Below, in pieces: positions 27,766 through 36,008 of a DNA stretch of 62,188 nt. A program made the position numbers and the translations under genes. Source of the DNA: Marichromatium bheemlicum. GTDB taxonomy: Bacteria > Pseudomonadota > Gammaproteobacteria > Chromatiales > Chromatiaceae. The notes below the pieces were generated by a model that had not been told where the DNA came from, searched no databases, and saw only the letters and a program-made list of their open reading frames with translations. Where the stretch lies: the NCBI RefSeq assembly GCF_012276755.1, contig NZ_JAAXKX010000019.1, forward strand, positions 1-62,188. The letters are read 5' to 3'. The number at the start of each line of letters is the position of its first letter. Within the stretch, counting starts at the first letter, position 1.

Positions 27766-30090
27766 TCAACCGCGTTCGAGCACGTCACGTCGACGCCGCG
27801 TCGCCACCGGCAGCCCCATCAACGCCAGCAGGTAGAACAACAATGCCACCCGCGGCGCATCGAGCAGGGTCCCGAAGGTCCCCACTGCGAGGAAGCCGAG
27901 CAACGCCAGCCAGACACTGATACCGAACCCCGGCGAGGTGAGACGAGCGCTCAACAGACCACGGCTGGCCACGAGCAGGAGCAGCAGCAACACCCCCAGC
28001 CCGAACACGCCTCGCTCGACCAGCAGATGGACCCAGAGGTTGTCGGTATGCCAACGCTGGTGGTCGAAGTCGGAATAGCTCAACCAGTGATCGATCCCTT
28101 GCCCGAAATCGCCGTTACGGACCAGCTCGCGCCCCCCCTCGAGTGGCTGCAACGAGACGTTGTCGATATCAACCAGGGTCTGCGGCTGCTCGAGCAGGCG
28201 GTACTCGCGGCGATTGGCAAGGGTCAGCAACAGCGGCGCGCGCAGCGCCTGTTCGAAGGAGCCGAGGTTGGCGCTGTCGAAGACGAACTCCAGCGGCCGC
28301 CAGCCCCCGCCGGTATCGGTCACCACCGGGGAGAAGGTGACGCAACGTGGGTTCCACTCGCTCGGCGCGATCAGCTGACGATGACACAGCCGCAGCTGCA
28401 GTTTGAGCTCGGGGGCGGCGGTGCGTACCGCCAGGCGCAACCGGTAGGCGCGGTTCGGGTGTAGCGCCACACGCTGCCCGAGACGCATCCCCCGTGCCCC
28501 GGAGAGGCGCAGATAGCGATTGCCCGCGACCGTGGCAATGCCCAGGGTGCCGAACGCCTGGGGCTCGCTGCGCGTCCACAGATAGCGTTCTGGGAAGCGC
28601 CCGGCGCCGAGCCCGAGCAACCGGTTCGACCAGTCCGACGGCACCAGCGCCAGCGCCTGCTGCCAGTGCGTCAGCCGCGCCTGCAGGTCGCTGCCGGCGG
28701 CGGCGAAGCGTGCCTCCATCCGCGTACCGAAGAGCGCGGGGATGAAGACCCCGAGGATCACGCACCACAGCATCACCACCACGACGCGCTGACGTAGCGC
28801 CAGCCGCCCGCCCCAGTCGCGCTCGAGTCGCCAACCGATCGCCGCCAGCAACACCACGCCGCTGGCGACGATTGTCATCGCCAGCGGTAACGGCAGACTG
28901 GTCCACTTGCTGGTCGCCGCCCCGTGCGCCGCAAGTCCGGCCAGCGCAGCGACCAGGACCAGCGCCACCCCGTGCAGCGATCGCGACCCGCGCCCCAGCG
29001 CGGCCAGCCAACCGGGCAGCGCGGCCACCACCAGGGCGAGGAGCGCGCAGGTCATCGCCAGCATCCCCCCGGAGCGGAACGACCACAGCGCCATCGCCGC
29101 CGCACCACCCAGCGCCACCAGGGTGCGCAGCGCCACCCCATGCGGCAACACCCGACGCTGACGCCAATAGCCGAGCAGCAGGGCCGCGACCACCACCACC
29201 AGGAAACCGAGATAGACCCCGCGCGAGAAGGTCACCACCATCGCATAACAGGTCCCGAGCAGGACGAGGGCCGCCAGCGCGCCCTGCCAACGGGTACGCG
29301 CCGCGAGCAGCGCCAGCAGCGCCAGGGGCCAGGTGAGGCTGAGATAGCCGTCGATGGCGCTACCGCCGACATGCATATCGGCAAAGAGCGCGGTGACACG
29401 GTAGGCGGTGGAGAAATCGAGCAGGGTCCCGAGCAGTGCATAGGGGCCCTCAAAGAAGATCAGCTGATGCAACACCCCGCGTTCCCACAGCACCACCAAC
29501 GCGACCCCGAGCAGCCCGATCAGCACCCCGACGACGAAGCGCCGCTCGGCACCCGCCGCATCGCGCCCGCGGGCCGCCAACCACAGCGGATAGAGCAACA
29601 GCGCCCAGACCAGCCCCTTGGTCAGACGCAGGGCGTTGAGCGGGCTGTAATAGGAGACCAGGGCATTGGCATCGAGCTGCGGCCAGCCACCACCGAGTCC
29701 GCGCCAACAGCCGATCGCGGCGAGCAGCGCCAACAACGCCAACACCAGCCAGCCCCCCGGGGTCGGACGTGGCTGGCCCGCATGGCCGCCATGCCACAGC
29801 CCGGCGGCAAGGGTGCAGAGCAGCAGGGCGTCGAAGGCATCGACGAACAGCCAGCCGCTCCAGGGCGCGAGTTGGAGCAGCGGCAGCGCCGCCGGCACCA
29901 CCACCAGCCAGGCGTCGGGATCGCGCTGCAGCAGCACCAGATAGAGCACCAGGCCGAGCACCAACCAGGGCACGAGCACCGGGAAGCGCAGCAACAGGGG
30001 GATCAGCGCGGCCAACAACAGCAGCGCCAGCAGACGGCGCAACAGCACACCGGGCTGGAACGGAGACGAACGGGGCGGGGCAAGGGACAT
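27766..30090 (-). CDS. O-antigen-ligase-like membrane protein with inserted beta-sandwich-like region
   Basis: A 774-residue polytopic inner-membrane protein of the O-antigen ligase/polymerase (Wzy_C) type. About ten hydrophobic segments occupy residues 10-440, and two or three more follow after 675. The family's periplasmic motif appears as WHTDNLWVHLLVERG. Between about 500 and 660 the periplasmic loop carries an extra region with repeated beta-strand-like stretches and a jelly-roll-like LVRNGDFGQGIDHW, resembling carbohydrate-binding modules. ATG 30090 was chosen because AAGGAGG lies 8 bases before it; an in-frame upstream extension lacks family character. It probably joins polysaccharide to a lipid or polymerises it at the periplasmic face; the substrate is unknown. 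Confidence 0.82.
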   Translation of the reverse strand: MSLAPPRSSPFQPGVLLRRLLALLLLAALIPLLLRFPVLVPWLVLGLVLYLVLLQRDPDAWLVVVPAALPLLQLAPWSGWLFVDAFDALLLCTLAAGLWHGGHAGQPRPTPGGWLVLALLALLAAIGCWRGLGGGWPQLDANALVSYYSPLNALRLTKGLVWALLLYPLWLAARGRDAAGAERRFVVGVLIGLLGVALVVLWERGVLHQLIFFEGPYALLGTLLDFSTAYRVTALFADMHVGGSAIDGYLSLTWPLALLALLAARTRWQGALAALVLLGTCYAMVVTFSRGVYLGFLVVVVAALLLGYWRQRRVLPHGVALRTLVALGGAAAMALWSFRSGGMLAMTCALLALVVAALPGWLAALGRGSRSLHGVALVLVAALAGLAAHGAATSKWTSLPLPLAMTIVASGVVLLAAIGWRLERDWGGRLALRQRVVVVMLWCVILGVFIPALFGTRMEARFAAAGSDLQARLTHWQQALALVPSDWSNRLLGLGAGRFPERYLWTRSEPQAFGTLGIATVAGNRYLRLSGARGMRLGQRVALHPNRAYRLRLAVRTAAPELKLQLRLCHRQLIAPSEWNPRCVTFSPVVTDTGGGWRPLEFVFDSANLGSFEQALRAPLLLTLANRREYRLLEQPQTLVDIDNVSLQPLEGGRELVRNGDFGQGIDHWLSYSDFDHQRWHTDNLWVHLLVERGVFGLGVLLLLLLVASRGLLSARLTSPGFGISVWLALLGFLAVGTFGTLLDAPRVALLFYLLALMGLPVATRRRRDVLERG

Positions 30091-30133
30091 GACGTCGGCC
30101 TCCTTGGCCGGGTGACGACATGGAGCAGCAGGG

Positions 30134-30167
30134 TCCGACCGCCAGCCTGACAAGCGCGGCGGTCGGA
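30134..30167 (-). terminator. Strong hairpin after the rnf operon
   Basis: A perfect 10-base stem (TCCGACCGCC/GGCGGTCGGA) with a 14-base loop lies 49 bases past the reductase stop. There is no T run, so it may mark a Rho-dependent end or protect the 3' end of the rnf message. Confidence 0.4.
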
Positions 30168-30215
30168 TTCAAGCCTGTCGCCGGCCGGGGCCTCCCGCCC
30201 CGACCACGACGGGCC

Positions 30216-31076
30216 TCAGTCGTAAAACAACTCGGACCAGCGCTGATCCTCGATCAGCGACTGCTTGAGCGTCTCCCACGCCTGCTCGCCGCCGGCCTGC
30301 TCGGCCATCACCCGGTTGAACGCCTCGGCGGTCTTGCGCAGACCGGAGATGAACACCTGGGTGCTGGGCTCTCGCATCAACCGCAGGGTCTCCTCGGCAT
30401 GCGCCTCGAGCCCCTGGGCCAACGCCTCGGAGGAGCGCATCAGCGGTCGGGTACCGAGCGCACGGAAGGCCTTGAAGGTCTTCTCGTCGTAGTAGTTGGC
30501 GAGATCCGAGGTCTCGTCGTTGGCATACATCAGGTCGAGCCCGGTACGACCGCCGTAGAACAGCCGCACCTGGCCGTTCCAGTCACCGCGCCGCTCATAG
30601 ATGTGCTGGGCGAAGGCACGGAAGGGTGCAATCCCGGTACCGGTACCGATCATCAGCAGGTTGGCCCGGTTGTCGAGCGGCATCCGGAAGGGGCTCGGAT
30701 AAGGGCCGGTGATGGTGATCTTGTCGCCGGGCTGGGCGTCGCACAGATAGTTCGAGGCGATGCCCGGATAGCGCTCGCCGCTGACCTCGTCGAGATAGAA
30801 GCAGCGGCGCACCAGCAGCTCGATCACCACCCCCTCGTCGAGCGGCATCGGCCGGGCGTTGGCGATCGAGTAGCGCCGCAGGTGCACGGCGTTGCCGAAG
30901 GGATGCGGCCCCGGCACCAGCACGCCGATACTCTGCCCCTCGACGAACTGGAAGGCCGGATCGAGCACCTCGAGGGTGAGGTGACGGACCTCCTCGGTGT
31001 CCTCCGGGGTGATGCGCCGCGAGGCCTTGATCAGGGCCTCGGTCTGCGGGCCGCCAGCGGCCTGTGGTTCACTCAT
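30216..31076 (-). CDS. Ferredoxin/flavodoxin-NADP reductase-like flavoprotein
   Basis: A 286-residue FAD oxidoreductase of the plant-type FNR fold. The FAD site appears as RRYSIANA, the nucleotide site as GTGTGIAPFRAF followed by LFYGGRTGLDL, and the C-terminus ends in an aromatic (ELFYD) that may stack on the flavin. AAGGAG lies about 5 bases before the ATG. It is the last gene of the rnf operon, 58 bases after the small Cys-rich gene. It would exchange electrons between ferredoxin and NADP, adding an NADPH branch to the Rnf ferredoxin/NADH couple. The electron partner is inferred from context. Confidence 0.85.
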   Translation of the reverse strand: MSEPQAAGGPQTEALIKASRRITPEDTEEVRHLTLEVLDPAFQFVEGQSIGVLVPGPHPFGNAVHLRRYSIANARPMPLDEGVVIELLVRRCFYLDEVSGERYPGIASNYLCDAQPGDKITITGPYPSPFRMPLDNRANLLMIGTGTGIAPFRAFAQHIYERRGDWNGQVRLFYGGRTGLDLMYANDETSDLANYYDEKTFKAFRALGTRPLMRSSEALAQGLEAHAEETLRLMREPSTQVFISGLRKTAEAFNRVMAEQAGGEQAWETLKQSLIEDQRWSELFYD

Positions 31077-31134
31077 GTCAGCTCCTTAAAACGCTGTCTT
31101 GCGGCCCCGCGCGGGGCCGCGAGAGGGACGCCGA

Positions 31135-31350
31135 TCAGGAACGATCGGCGTTGCATGCGCCGTGCGCGGGACCGGGCACGGCCACCTCGACCTCGCAGTG
31201 ACCGCTGCCACAGGAGCAGCCACCACCCTCGGGACGGAAGGGACCGAGTTGCGGATGACGCCGCGCAAAGCGCGCGTACAACTGCTGCACCCCCACCCAG
31301 CCGGCGAGCACGACGAAGATGATCACCGGGACCAGCAGCAGCCTAGCCAT
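31135..31350 (-). CDS. Small Cys-rich membrane protein of the rnf operon
   Basis: A 71-residue protein with an N-terminal membrane helix (LLLVPVIIFVVLAGWVG), a basic stretch, and a Cys-rich tail (GGCSCGSGHC, then a fourth Cys near the end). Its ATG overlaps the end of rnfA by 8 bases, a sign of coupled translation and of a real gene. I do not recognise the family. By position and design it recalls the small Cys proteins that help assemble related Na+-NQR/Rnf complexes, such as NqrM, but the Cys spacing differs, so a metal-delivery or assembly role is only a suggestion. Confidence 0.65.
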   Translation of the reverse strand: MARLLLVPVIIFVVLAGWVGVQQLYARFARRHPQLGPFRPEGGGCSCGSGHCEVEVAVPGPAHGACNADRS

Positions 31351-31933
31351 GACTGCCACCCAACCCGGCGAAACCCATGAAGGCGAGCGAGAGCAGCCCG
31401 GCGAGCATCAGGCTCATCGCCGCGCCCTCGCTGACCCGGGGCACTCGCGCCAGGGCGAGCTTCTCGCGCAGCCCGGCCATCAGCATCAGCGCCAGGGTGA
31501 AGCCGACCCCGGCGCCGACGGCATAGACCAGGCTCTGCACGAAGTCGTACTCCTTGGCGGTCTGGAACAGCGCCAGACCGAGGATCGCACAGTTGGTGGT
31601 GATCAGCGGCAGGAAGATACCGAGCGAGCGAAACAGCGCCGGGCTGAAGCGCTTGACGAACATCTCCACCAGCTGCACCGCCGAGGCGATCACCGCGATG
31701 TAGCAGATCAGGCGCAGGAACTCGAGCTGCAGCTCGCCGAGCACCCAGTTGATGCCATAGGCCGCAGCCGAGCTCACCAGCATCACGAACATGGTCGCCA
31801 GCCCCATGTTCCAAGCCGTCTCCTTCTTCGCCGAGACGCCGAGGAAGGGACAGATACCGAGAAACAGCGCCAGCACGAAGTTGTTGACGACCGCGGCATT
31901 GAGGAAGATCAGCGACAGGGGTTCAGCGTGCAT
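31343..31933 (-). CDS. rnfA: Rnf complex subunit A
   Basis: A 196-residue integral membrane subunit with six hydrophobic helices. Conserved half-repeats are VNNFVLALFLGICPFLGVS and LITTNCAILGLALF; their Cys hold a membrane [2Fe-2S] cluster shared with RnfE. ATG 31933 overlaps the end of rnfE by 11 bases. It follows rnfE as in the C-D-G-E-A order, unlike the A-first rsx arrangement of E. coli. Confidence 0.95.
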   Translation of the reverse strand: MHAEPLSLIFLNAAVVNNFVLALFLGICPFLGVSAKKETAWNMGLATMFVMLVSSAAAYGINWVLGELQLEFLRLICYIAVIASAVQLVEMFVKRFSPALFRSLGIFLPLITTNCAILGLALFQTAKEYDFVQSLVYAVGAGVGFTLALMLMAGLREKLALARVPRVSEGAAMSLMLAGLLSLAFMGFAGLGGSHG

Positions 31934-32585
31934 ATGCGCTCTCCGCGGCAGCGGCCTGCAGTCGGCGTTCCTTACGCAACCGCAGCCAGTTGAACAGCAA
32001 CAGCCAGGCACCGAGCACGAAGAAACCGCCCGGGGGCAGGATCATCACCACCCAGGGCTGGAAGTCGGCGCCGAACAGCGGGATGCCGAGGATGGTGCCA
32101 TTACCGAGGACCTCGCGCACCGTGCCGAGGCTGAGCAGCGCCAGGGTGAAGCCCGCGCCCATGCCGAGGCTGTTGACCAGGGTGGTGTGCAGCCGTTGCT
32201 TGGAGGCATAGGCCTCGGCGCGACCGAGGATCACGCAGTTGGCCACGATCAGCTGGATGAAGGCGCCGAGCGCGGCATAGAGCTCGAGGCTGATGGCCTG
32301 GATGGCGTAGTCGACGACGGTGACGAAGGTGGCGATGATGACGATATAGCTGGCGATGCGCACCTGTTTGGGGATCCAGTTGCGCAGCAGCGACACCAGC
32401 AGGCTCGAGCACACCAGCACGAAGGTGGTGGCCAGGCCCATAGCGATGGCGTTGACCGTGGTGTTGGTCACCGCCAGCACCGGACACATGCCCAGCAGCA
32501 TCACGAACACCGGGTTCTCTTCCCACAGCCCGCGCACGAAGGTGTCGAGCGACAGGCTCTCTTGTTGGTTGGGCAATTCAGCCAT
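31923..32585 (-). CDS. rnfE: Rnf complex subunit E
   Basis: A 220-residue membrane subunit homologous to RnfA. It has NPVFVMLLGMCPVLAVTN and LIVANCVILGRAEAYAS, giving the paired Cys of the intramembrane cluster, and about six helices. It starts immediately after the rnfG stop and overlaps rnfA, so translation is coupled. No anomalies. Confidence 0.95.
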   Translation of the reverse strand: MAELPNQQESLSLDTFVRGLWEENPVFVMLLGMCPVLAVTNTTVNAIAMGLATTFVLVCSSLLVSLLRNWIPKQVRIASYIVIIATFVTVVDYAIQAISLELYAALGAFIQLIVANCVILGRAEAYASKQRLHTTLVNSLGMGAGFTLALLSLGTVREVLGNGTILGIPLFGADFQPWVVMILPPGGFFVLGAWLLLFNWLRLRKERRLQAAAAESAYAR

Positions 32586-33287
32586 TCATCGGCCCTCGCT
32601 ACGGTTCGGTTCGGAGAGGAGCGCCAGCTCGCGCTGCACCACCGGCGCCACCCGCTGGGCGGCGTCGTTGACCGCACGCGCCATGGCGTTGGAGGAGATG
32701 GTCGCGCCGGAGATGGCATCGACCTGCCAGGGCTGGGTCTTGGTGCCGTGCTTGACCGGGACGATGGGGTTGGCGAGCGCCGTCCCGGTGGCGTCGAGCC
32801 GTGCATCGAGTGCCTCGAAGTTCTTCAGGTACTCGGCGTCGGTGGAGATCTTGTCGCCGAGCCCCGGGGTCTCGGTCGACTTCAGCACCTTGCTGCCGAT
32901 CACGCACTGACAGGCGGGGTCGTAACCGAAGAGGAACTGGATGACGTCCTGATAGCCGCGCGCGGCGCCCGGGAAGGCCACGCCCACCAGCGCGCCGTCA
33001 TCATCGTAGCCGGCATAGAGATGGACGCCCTCGGCGCCCTCACCGGCCGGCACCAGCGCGTCCTCGGCGGTGAGCACGAAGTCGCGCTTGGCCACCGCGC
33101 CGTCGAGGACGTGGAACACCGCCTTCTCGGTCATCACCCGCTGGTTCTCGGCGATGATCGGCAGGGTGAGCTGATAGACCAGCACCACCAGCAACCCGGA
33201 GAGCATGGCGATGCCGCCGAGGGTGCGCAGCATCGCCCAGGCCGGGGTGCTCGGGGCCGGGGTTTGGATCTGTTGTTCGATCGTCAT
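32586..33287 (-). CDS. rnfG: Rnf complex subunit G (covalent FMN)
   Basis: A 233-residue subunit with one N-terminal membrane helix (about 22-45) and a periplasmic FMN domain. The flavinylation motif is SGATIS with Thr196 as the expected FMN-bonded residue; this needs an ApbE enzyme, which is not encoded in the window. TPGLGDKI is the usual upstream motif. It lies 34 bases after rnfD. Confidence 0.94.
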   Translation of the reverse strand: MTIEQQIQTPAPSTPAWAMLRTLGGIAMLSGLLVVLVYQLTLPIIAENQRVMTEKAVFHVLDGAVAKRDFVLTAEDALVPAGEGAEGVHLYAGYDDDGALVGVAFPGAARGYQDVIQFLFGYDPACQCVIGSKVLKSTETPGLGDKISTDAEYLKNFEALDARLDATGTALANPIVPVKHGTKTQPWQVDAISGATISSNAMARAVNDAAQRVAPVVQRELALLSEPNRSEGR

Positions 33288-33321
33288 GAGTCAATGCCCG
33301 ATAGAGGTTGGGACCGGCGCT

Positions 33322-34365
33322 TCATGCCTTGGGCCGCGAGCCGGCGCCGTAGACGCGCGGCTGGGTCCAGCCCGAGATCAGCGGACCGAGGGCATTGGCC
33401 AGCAGGATGGCGTACATCACCCCCTCGACCAGACCGCCGAAGAGCCGGATGATCACCGTCAGCACGCCGATGAACAGGCCGTAGATGATGGCCCCGCGCG
33501 CGGTCACCGGTGAGGCGACCATGTCGCTGGCCATGAACCAGGCGCCGAGCATCAACCCGCCCGAGCAGAGCACGAACCAGGGCGAGGGATAGAGCGCAGG
33601 GTCGAGCAGCCAGAACGGCAGCGCGGTGAGCGCAGCGCCGGCCATCACCGCCACCGGGATGCGCCAGTCGAGCATCCGCCGCCACGCCAGCCACAGCCCG
33701 CAGACCAGGATCAGGATCGCCGAGGTCTCACCCGCGGAACCGGCGATGGTGCCGGAGAACACCTCGCCGAGCGGCAGCTCGATCTGCTGGAACTTCTGCA
33801 GCGCCAGCGGCGTCGCCCCGCTCCAGGCATCGAGCCCGAGCCCGGCGACCCAGTCGTCGATCGGCACCGGTTGCATGAACGGCAGGGTCAGGGTCGAGGG
33901 GATCAGCTCGGAGAAGCGCTCCGGGGCGAAGGCCGGGGTCCAGGTGGTGATCGCCACCGGGAAGGCGGCCTGCACGAAGGCGCGCCCGACCAGCGCCGGG
34001 TTCATCACGTTGTAGCCGAGCCCGCCGAACAGCGCCTTACCGAGGGCGATACCGACGAAGGCGGCGACCGCGGCCATCCACAGCGGGAAGCCCGGCGGCA
34101 GGGTGAGGCCGAGCAGCAACCCGGTGATCACTGCCGACCAGTCGGCAACCGTGTTGCCCCGCCCCGAGAGGCGCGCAAACAGCCACTCGGTGGCCACCGC
34201 GACCACCGTGGTGGTGATGAGCAACAGCAGTACGCTGAGACCGAACTGATAGACGGCGAAGGCGCTCACCGGCAGCAGCGCGAGCACCACCGAGCGCATG
34301 ATCTGGTCGACCGTCAACACCTTCTTGAGGTGTGGCGACGTTCTTATTTCGATGCCTTTAGCCAT
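33322..34365 (-). CDS. rnfD: Rnf complex subunit D (covalent FMN, membrane)
   Basis: A 347-residue membrane subunit with about ten helices. The start MAKGIEIRTSPHLKK and the FMN-attachment motif SGATPLAL (Thr near residue 180) are both typical, as are GYNVMNPALVGRAF and MASDMVASPVT. ATG 34365 was chosen for the family start; the frame is open six codons further. It follows rnfC after a 165-base gap with nothing recognisable in it. Confidence 0.95.
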   Translation of the reverse strand: MAKGIEIRTSPHLKKVLTVDQIMRSVVLALLPVSAFAVYQFGLSVLLLLITTTVVAVATEWLFARLSGRGNTVADWSAVITGLLLGLTLPPGFPLWMAAVAAFVGIALGKALFGGLGYNVMNPALVGRAFVQAAFPVAITTWTPAFAPERFSELIPSTLTLPFMQPVPIDDWVAGLGLDAWSGATPLALQKFQQIELPLGEVFSGTIAGSAGETSAILILVCGLWLAWRRMLDWRIPVAVMAGAALTALPFWLLDPALYPSPWFVLCSGGLMLGAWFMASDMVASPVTARGAIIYGLFIGVLTVIIRLFGGLVEGVMYAILLANALGPLISGWTQPRVYGAGSRPKA

Positions 34366-34530
34366 AGATTCTCGAAACCGCAACGGCGCCGCAGCGCCGG
34401 AATATCCTGAGGTCCGCGCACACCCGACCGAGACCGGGGCGACGGAGGTCCTGGGGCACGGGGCGGCGCCAGTCGCCGTCCCCAGGCCCGCATGCCACCG
34501 GCCGGGAGACGGTCATGACGCCCGCCCCTG

Positions 34531-35871
34531 CTACTTGTCCTCTCGGTTGATCGCCTTGGCGATGCGGAAGTACTGGGTCAGCGGGATGTTCGACGGACAC
34601 ACATAGGCACAGCAACCGCACTCGAAGCACTGATCGAGGTGATAGTGCTCGGCCATCGCCGCATACTCGCGCACCTGCGCCAGCTCGCCCAGTACCGAGG
34701 GGTTGAGCGAGATCGGGCAGGCCTCGACACAGGCACCACACTTGATGCAGGGGTAGACCTTGCGCTCGGCCAGGTCGAGGTCCTCGCGTTCGAGCACCAC
34801 CACCCCGGAGACGGCCTTGGTCACCGCCACGTCGAGCGAGGCCACCGCCATGCCCATCATCGGCCCACCGAGGATCACCTCGCCGTAGCTGTCCTTGAGC
34901 CCGACCTGCTCGAGCAGGAAGCGCACCGGGGTGCCGACCGGCACCATGAAGTTACCGGGACGCTCGACCCCAGGGCCGCTGACCGTGACCACCCGCTCGA
35001 TCAACCCCTGCCCCTTGGGCAACAGCTCACCCATCTGCGCCAGGGTGCCGACGTTGTAGACGGCCACGCCGACATCGGCCGGCAGCCCACCGATCGGCAC
35101 CTCGCGCCCGGTCAGGCTGGTGATGAGCATGCGCTCGGCCCCCTGCGGGTACTTGGTCCGCACCGCCTCGGCGGTGATCGGCAGATGCGCCGGGAGCTGA
35201 CGACGCAGATGCTCGACGGCATCGAGCTTGTTGTCCTCGACGCCGATGATGGCGCGCTCGGCGCCGGTGGCGCGCAGCACCAGCTCGATGCCACGCACCA
35301 ACGACTCGGTCTGCTCGAGCATGATGCGGTGGTCGCAGGTGAGATAGGGCTCGCACTCGCAACCATTGACCAACACCGTCTCGATCGTCCGCCCGGCGGG
35401 CGGCATGAGCTTGACGTGGCTGGGGAAGGCGGCGCCACCGAGCCCGACCAGGCCGGCCTGCTGGACAGCGGCCACGAGCGCCTCGCGCGACAGGGTCGCG
35501 AGATCACGTTCGAGGCCGAACAACACCCGCTGACTCGCGGCCTGATAGACCTTGAGATAGATCGCCAGGGCCTTGGGGCCGGCGGCGGTCGGGGCCAAGG
35601 CGATATCGCTGATCACCCCGGTAGCGGGCGCGTGCATCGGCACCGAGACATGACCATCGGCCTCGGCGATCGGCTCGCCACGCACCACCTCCTGACCAAC
35701 CCGCACGGTGGGGATGGCCGGCTTACCCTTGTGCTGCTCCAGCGGGATCACCAGCTCTGGGGCGAACGGCAGGCGCCGGATCGGCTTGTCCGCCGTCAGT
35801 TCCTTGTGTTCGACGGGATAGATCCCGTGATCGAAGGTCTTGCGGCGCGGAAAGATGCTGAATAGAGCCAT
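34531..35871 (-). CDS. rnfC: Rnf complex subunit C (NADH-binding, two 4Fe-4S)
   Basis: A 446-residue peripheral subunit that meets NAD(H). The Gly-rich GLGGAAFPSHVKL resembles the NADH/FMN site of complex I's 51-kDa subunit. Two complete clusters follow: CIKCGACVEACP and CFECGCCAYVCP. The chain ends soon after the second cluster. It is thus the compact form, without the long Ala/Lys-rich tail of E. coli RsxC (about 740 residues). It is separated from nifJ by 137 bases holding two GC-rich hairpins. Confidence 0.95.
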   Translation of the reverse strand: MALFSIFPRRKTFDHGIYPVEHKELTADKPIRRLPFAPELVIPLEQHKGKPAIPTVRVGQEVVRGEPIAEADGHVSVPMHAPATGVISDIALAPTAAGPKALAIYLKVYQAASQRVLFGLERDLATLSREALVAAVQQAGLVGLGGAAFPSHVKLMPPAGRTIETVLVNGCECEPYLTCDHRIMLEQTESLVRGIELVLRATGAERAIIGVEDNKLDAVEHLRRQLPAHLPITAEAVRTKYPQGAERMLITSLTGREVPIGGLPADVGVAVYNVGTLAQMGELLPKGQGLIERVVTVSGPGVERPGNFMVPVGTPVRFLLEQVGLKDSYGEVILGGPMMGMAVASLDVAVTKAVSGVVVLEREDLDLAERKVYPCIKCGACVEACPISLNPSVLGELAQVREYAAMAEHYHLDQCFECGCCAYVCPSNIPLTQYFRIAKAINREDK

Positions 35872-35923
35872 GCGTCAGTACTGCTGTGTGATCGACACCA
35901 CGACGGGTGTCTGGCGAACGGGG

Positions 35924-35990
35924 GCGCGCGCCGCCTGACGCGGCGCCGCGCGCACTCTCCTCTAGCATGACCCGGCGCCGAGGCGCCGGG
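35924..35990 (-). other. Two GC-rich hairpins between nifJ and rnfC
   Basis: CCCGGCGCC-GA-GGCGCCGGG (35971-35990) is a perfect 9-base stem with a 2-base loop. A second stem with one bulge covers 35924-35953 around a CTGAC loop. Neither is followed by T residues. Their place inside one operon suggests partial termination or protection of processed message ends, setting nifJ and rnf levels apart. Confidence 0.45.
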
Positions 35991-36008
35991 CGGCCAGGGG
36001 CGGCCGGG

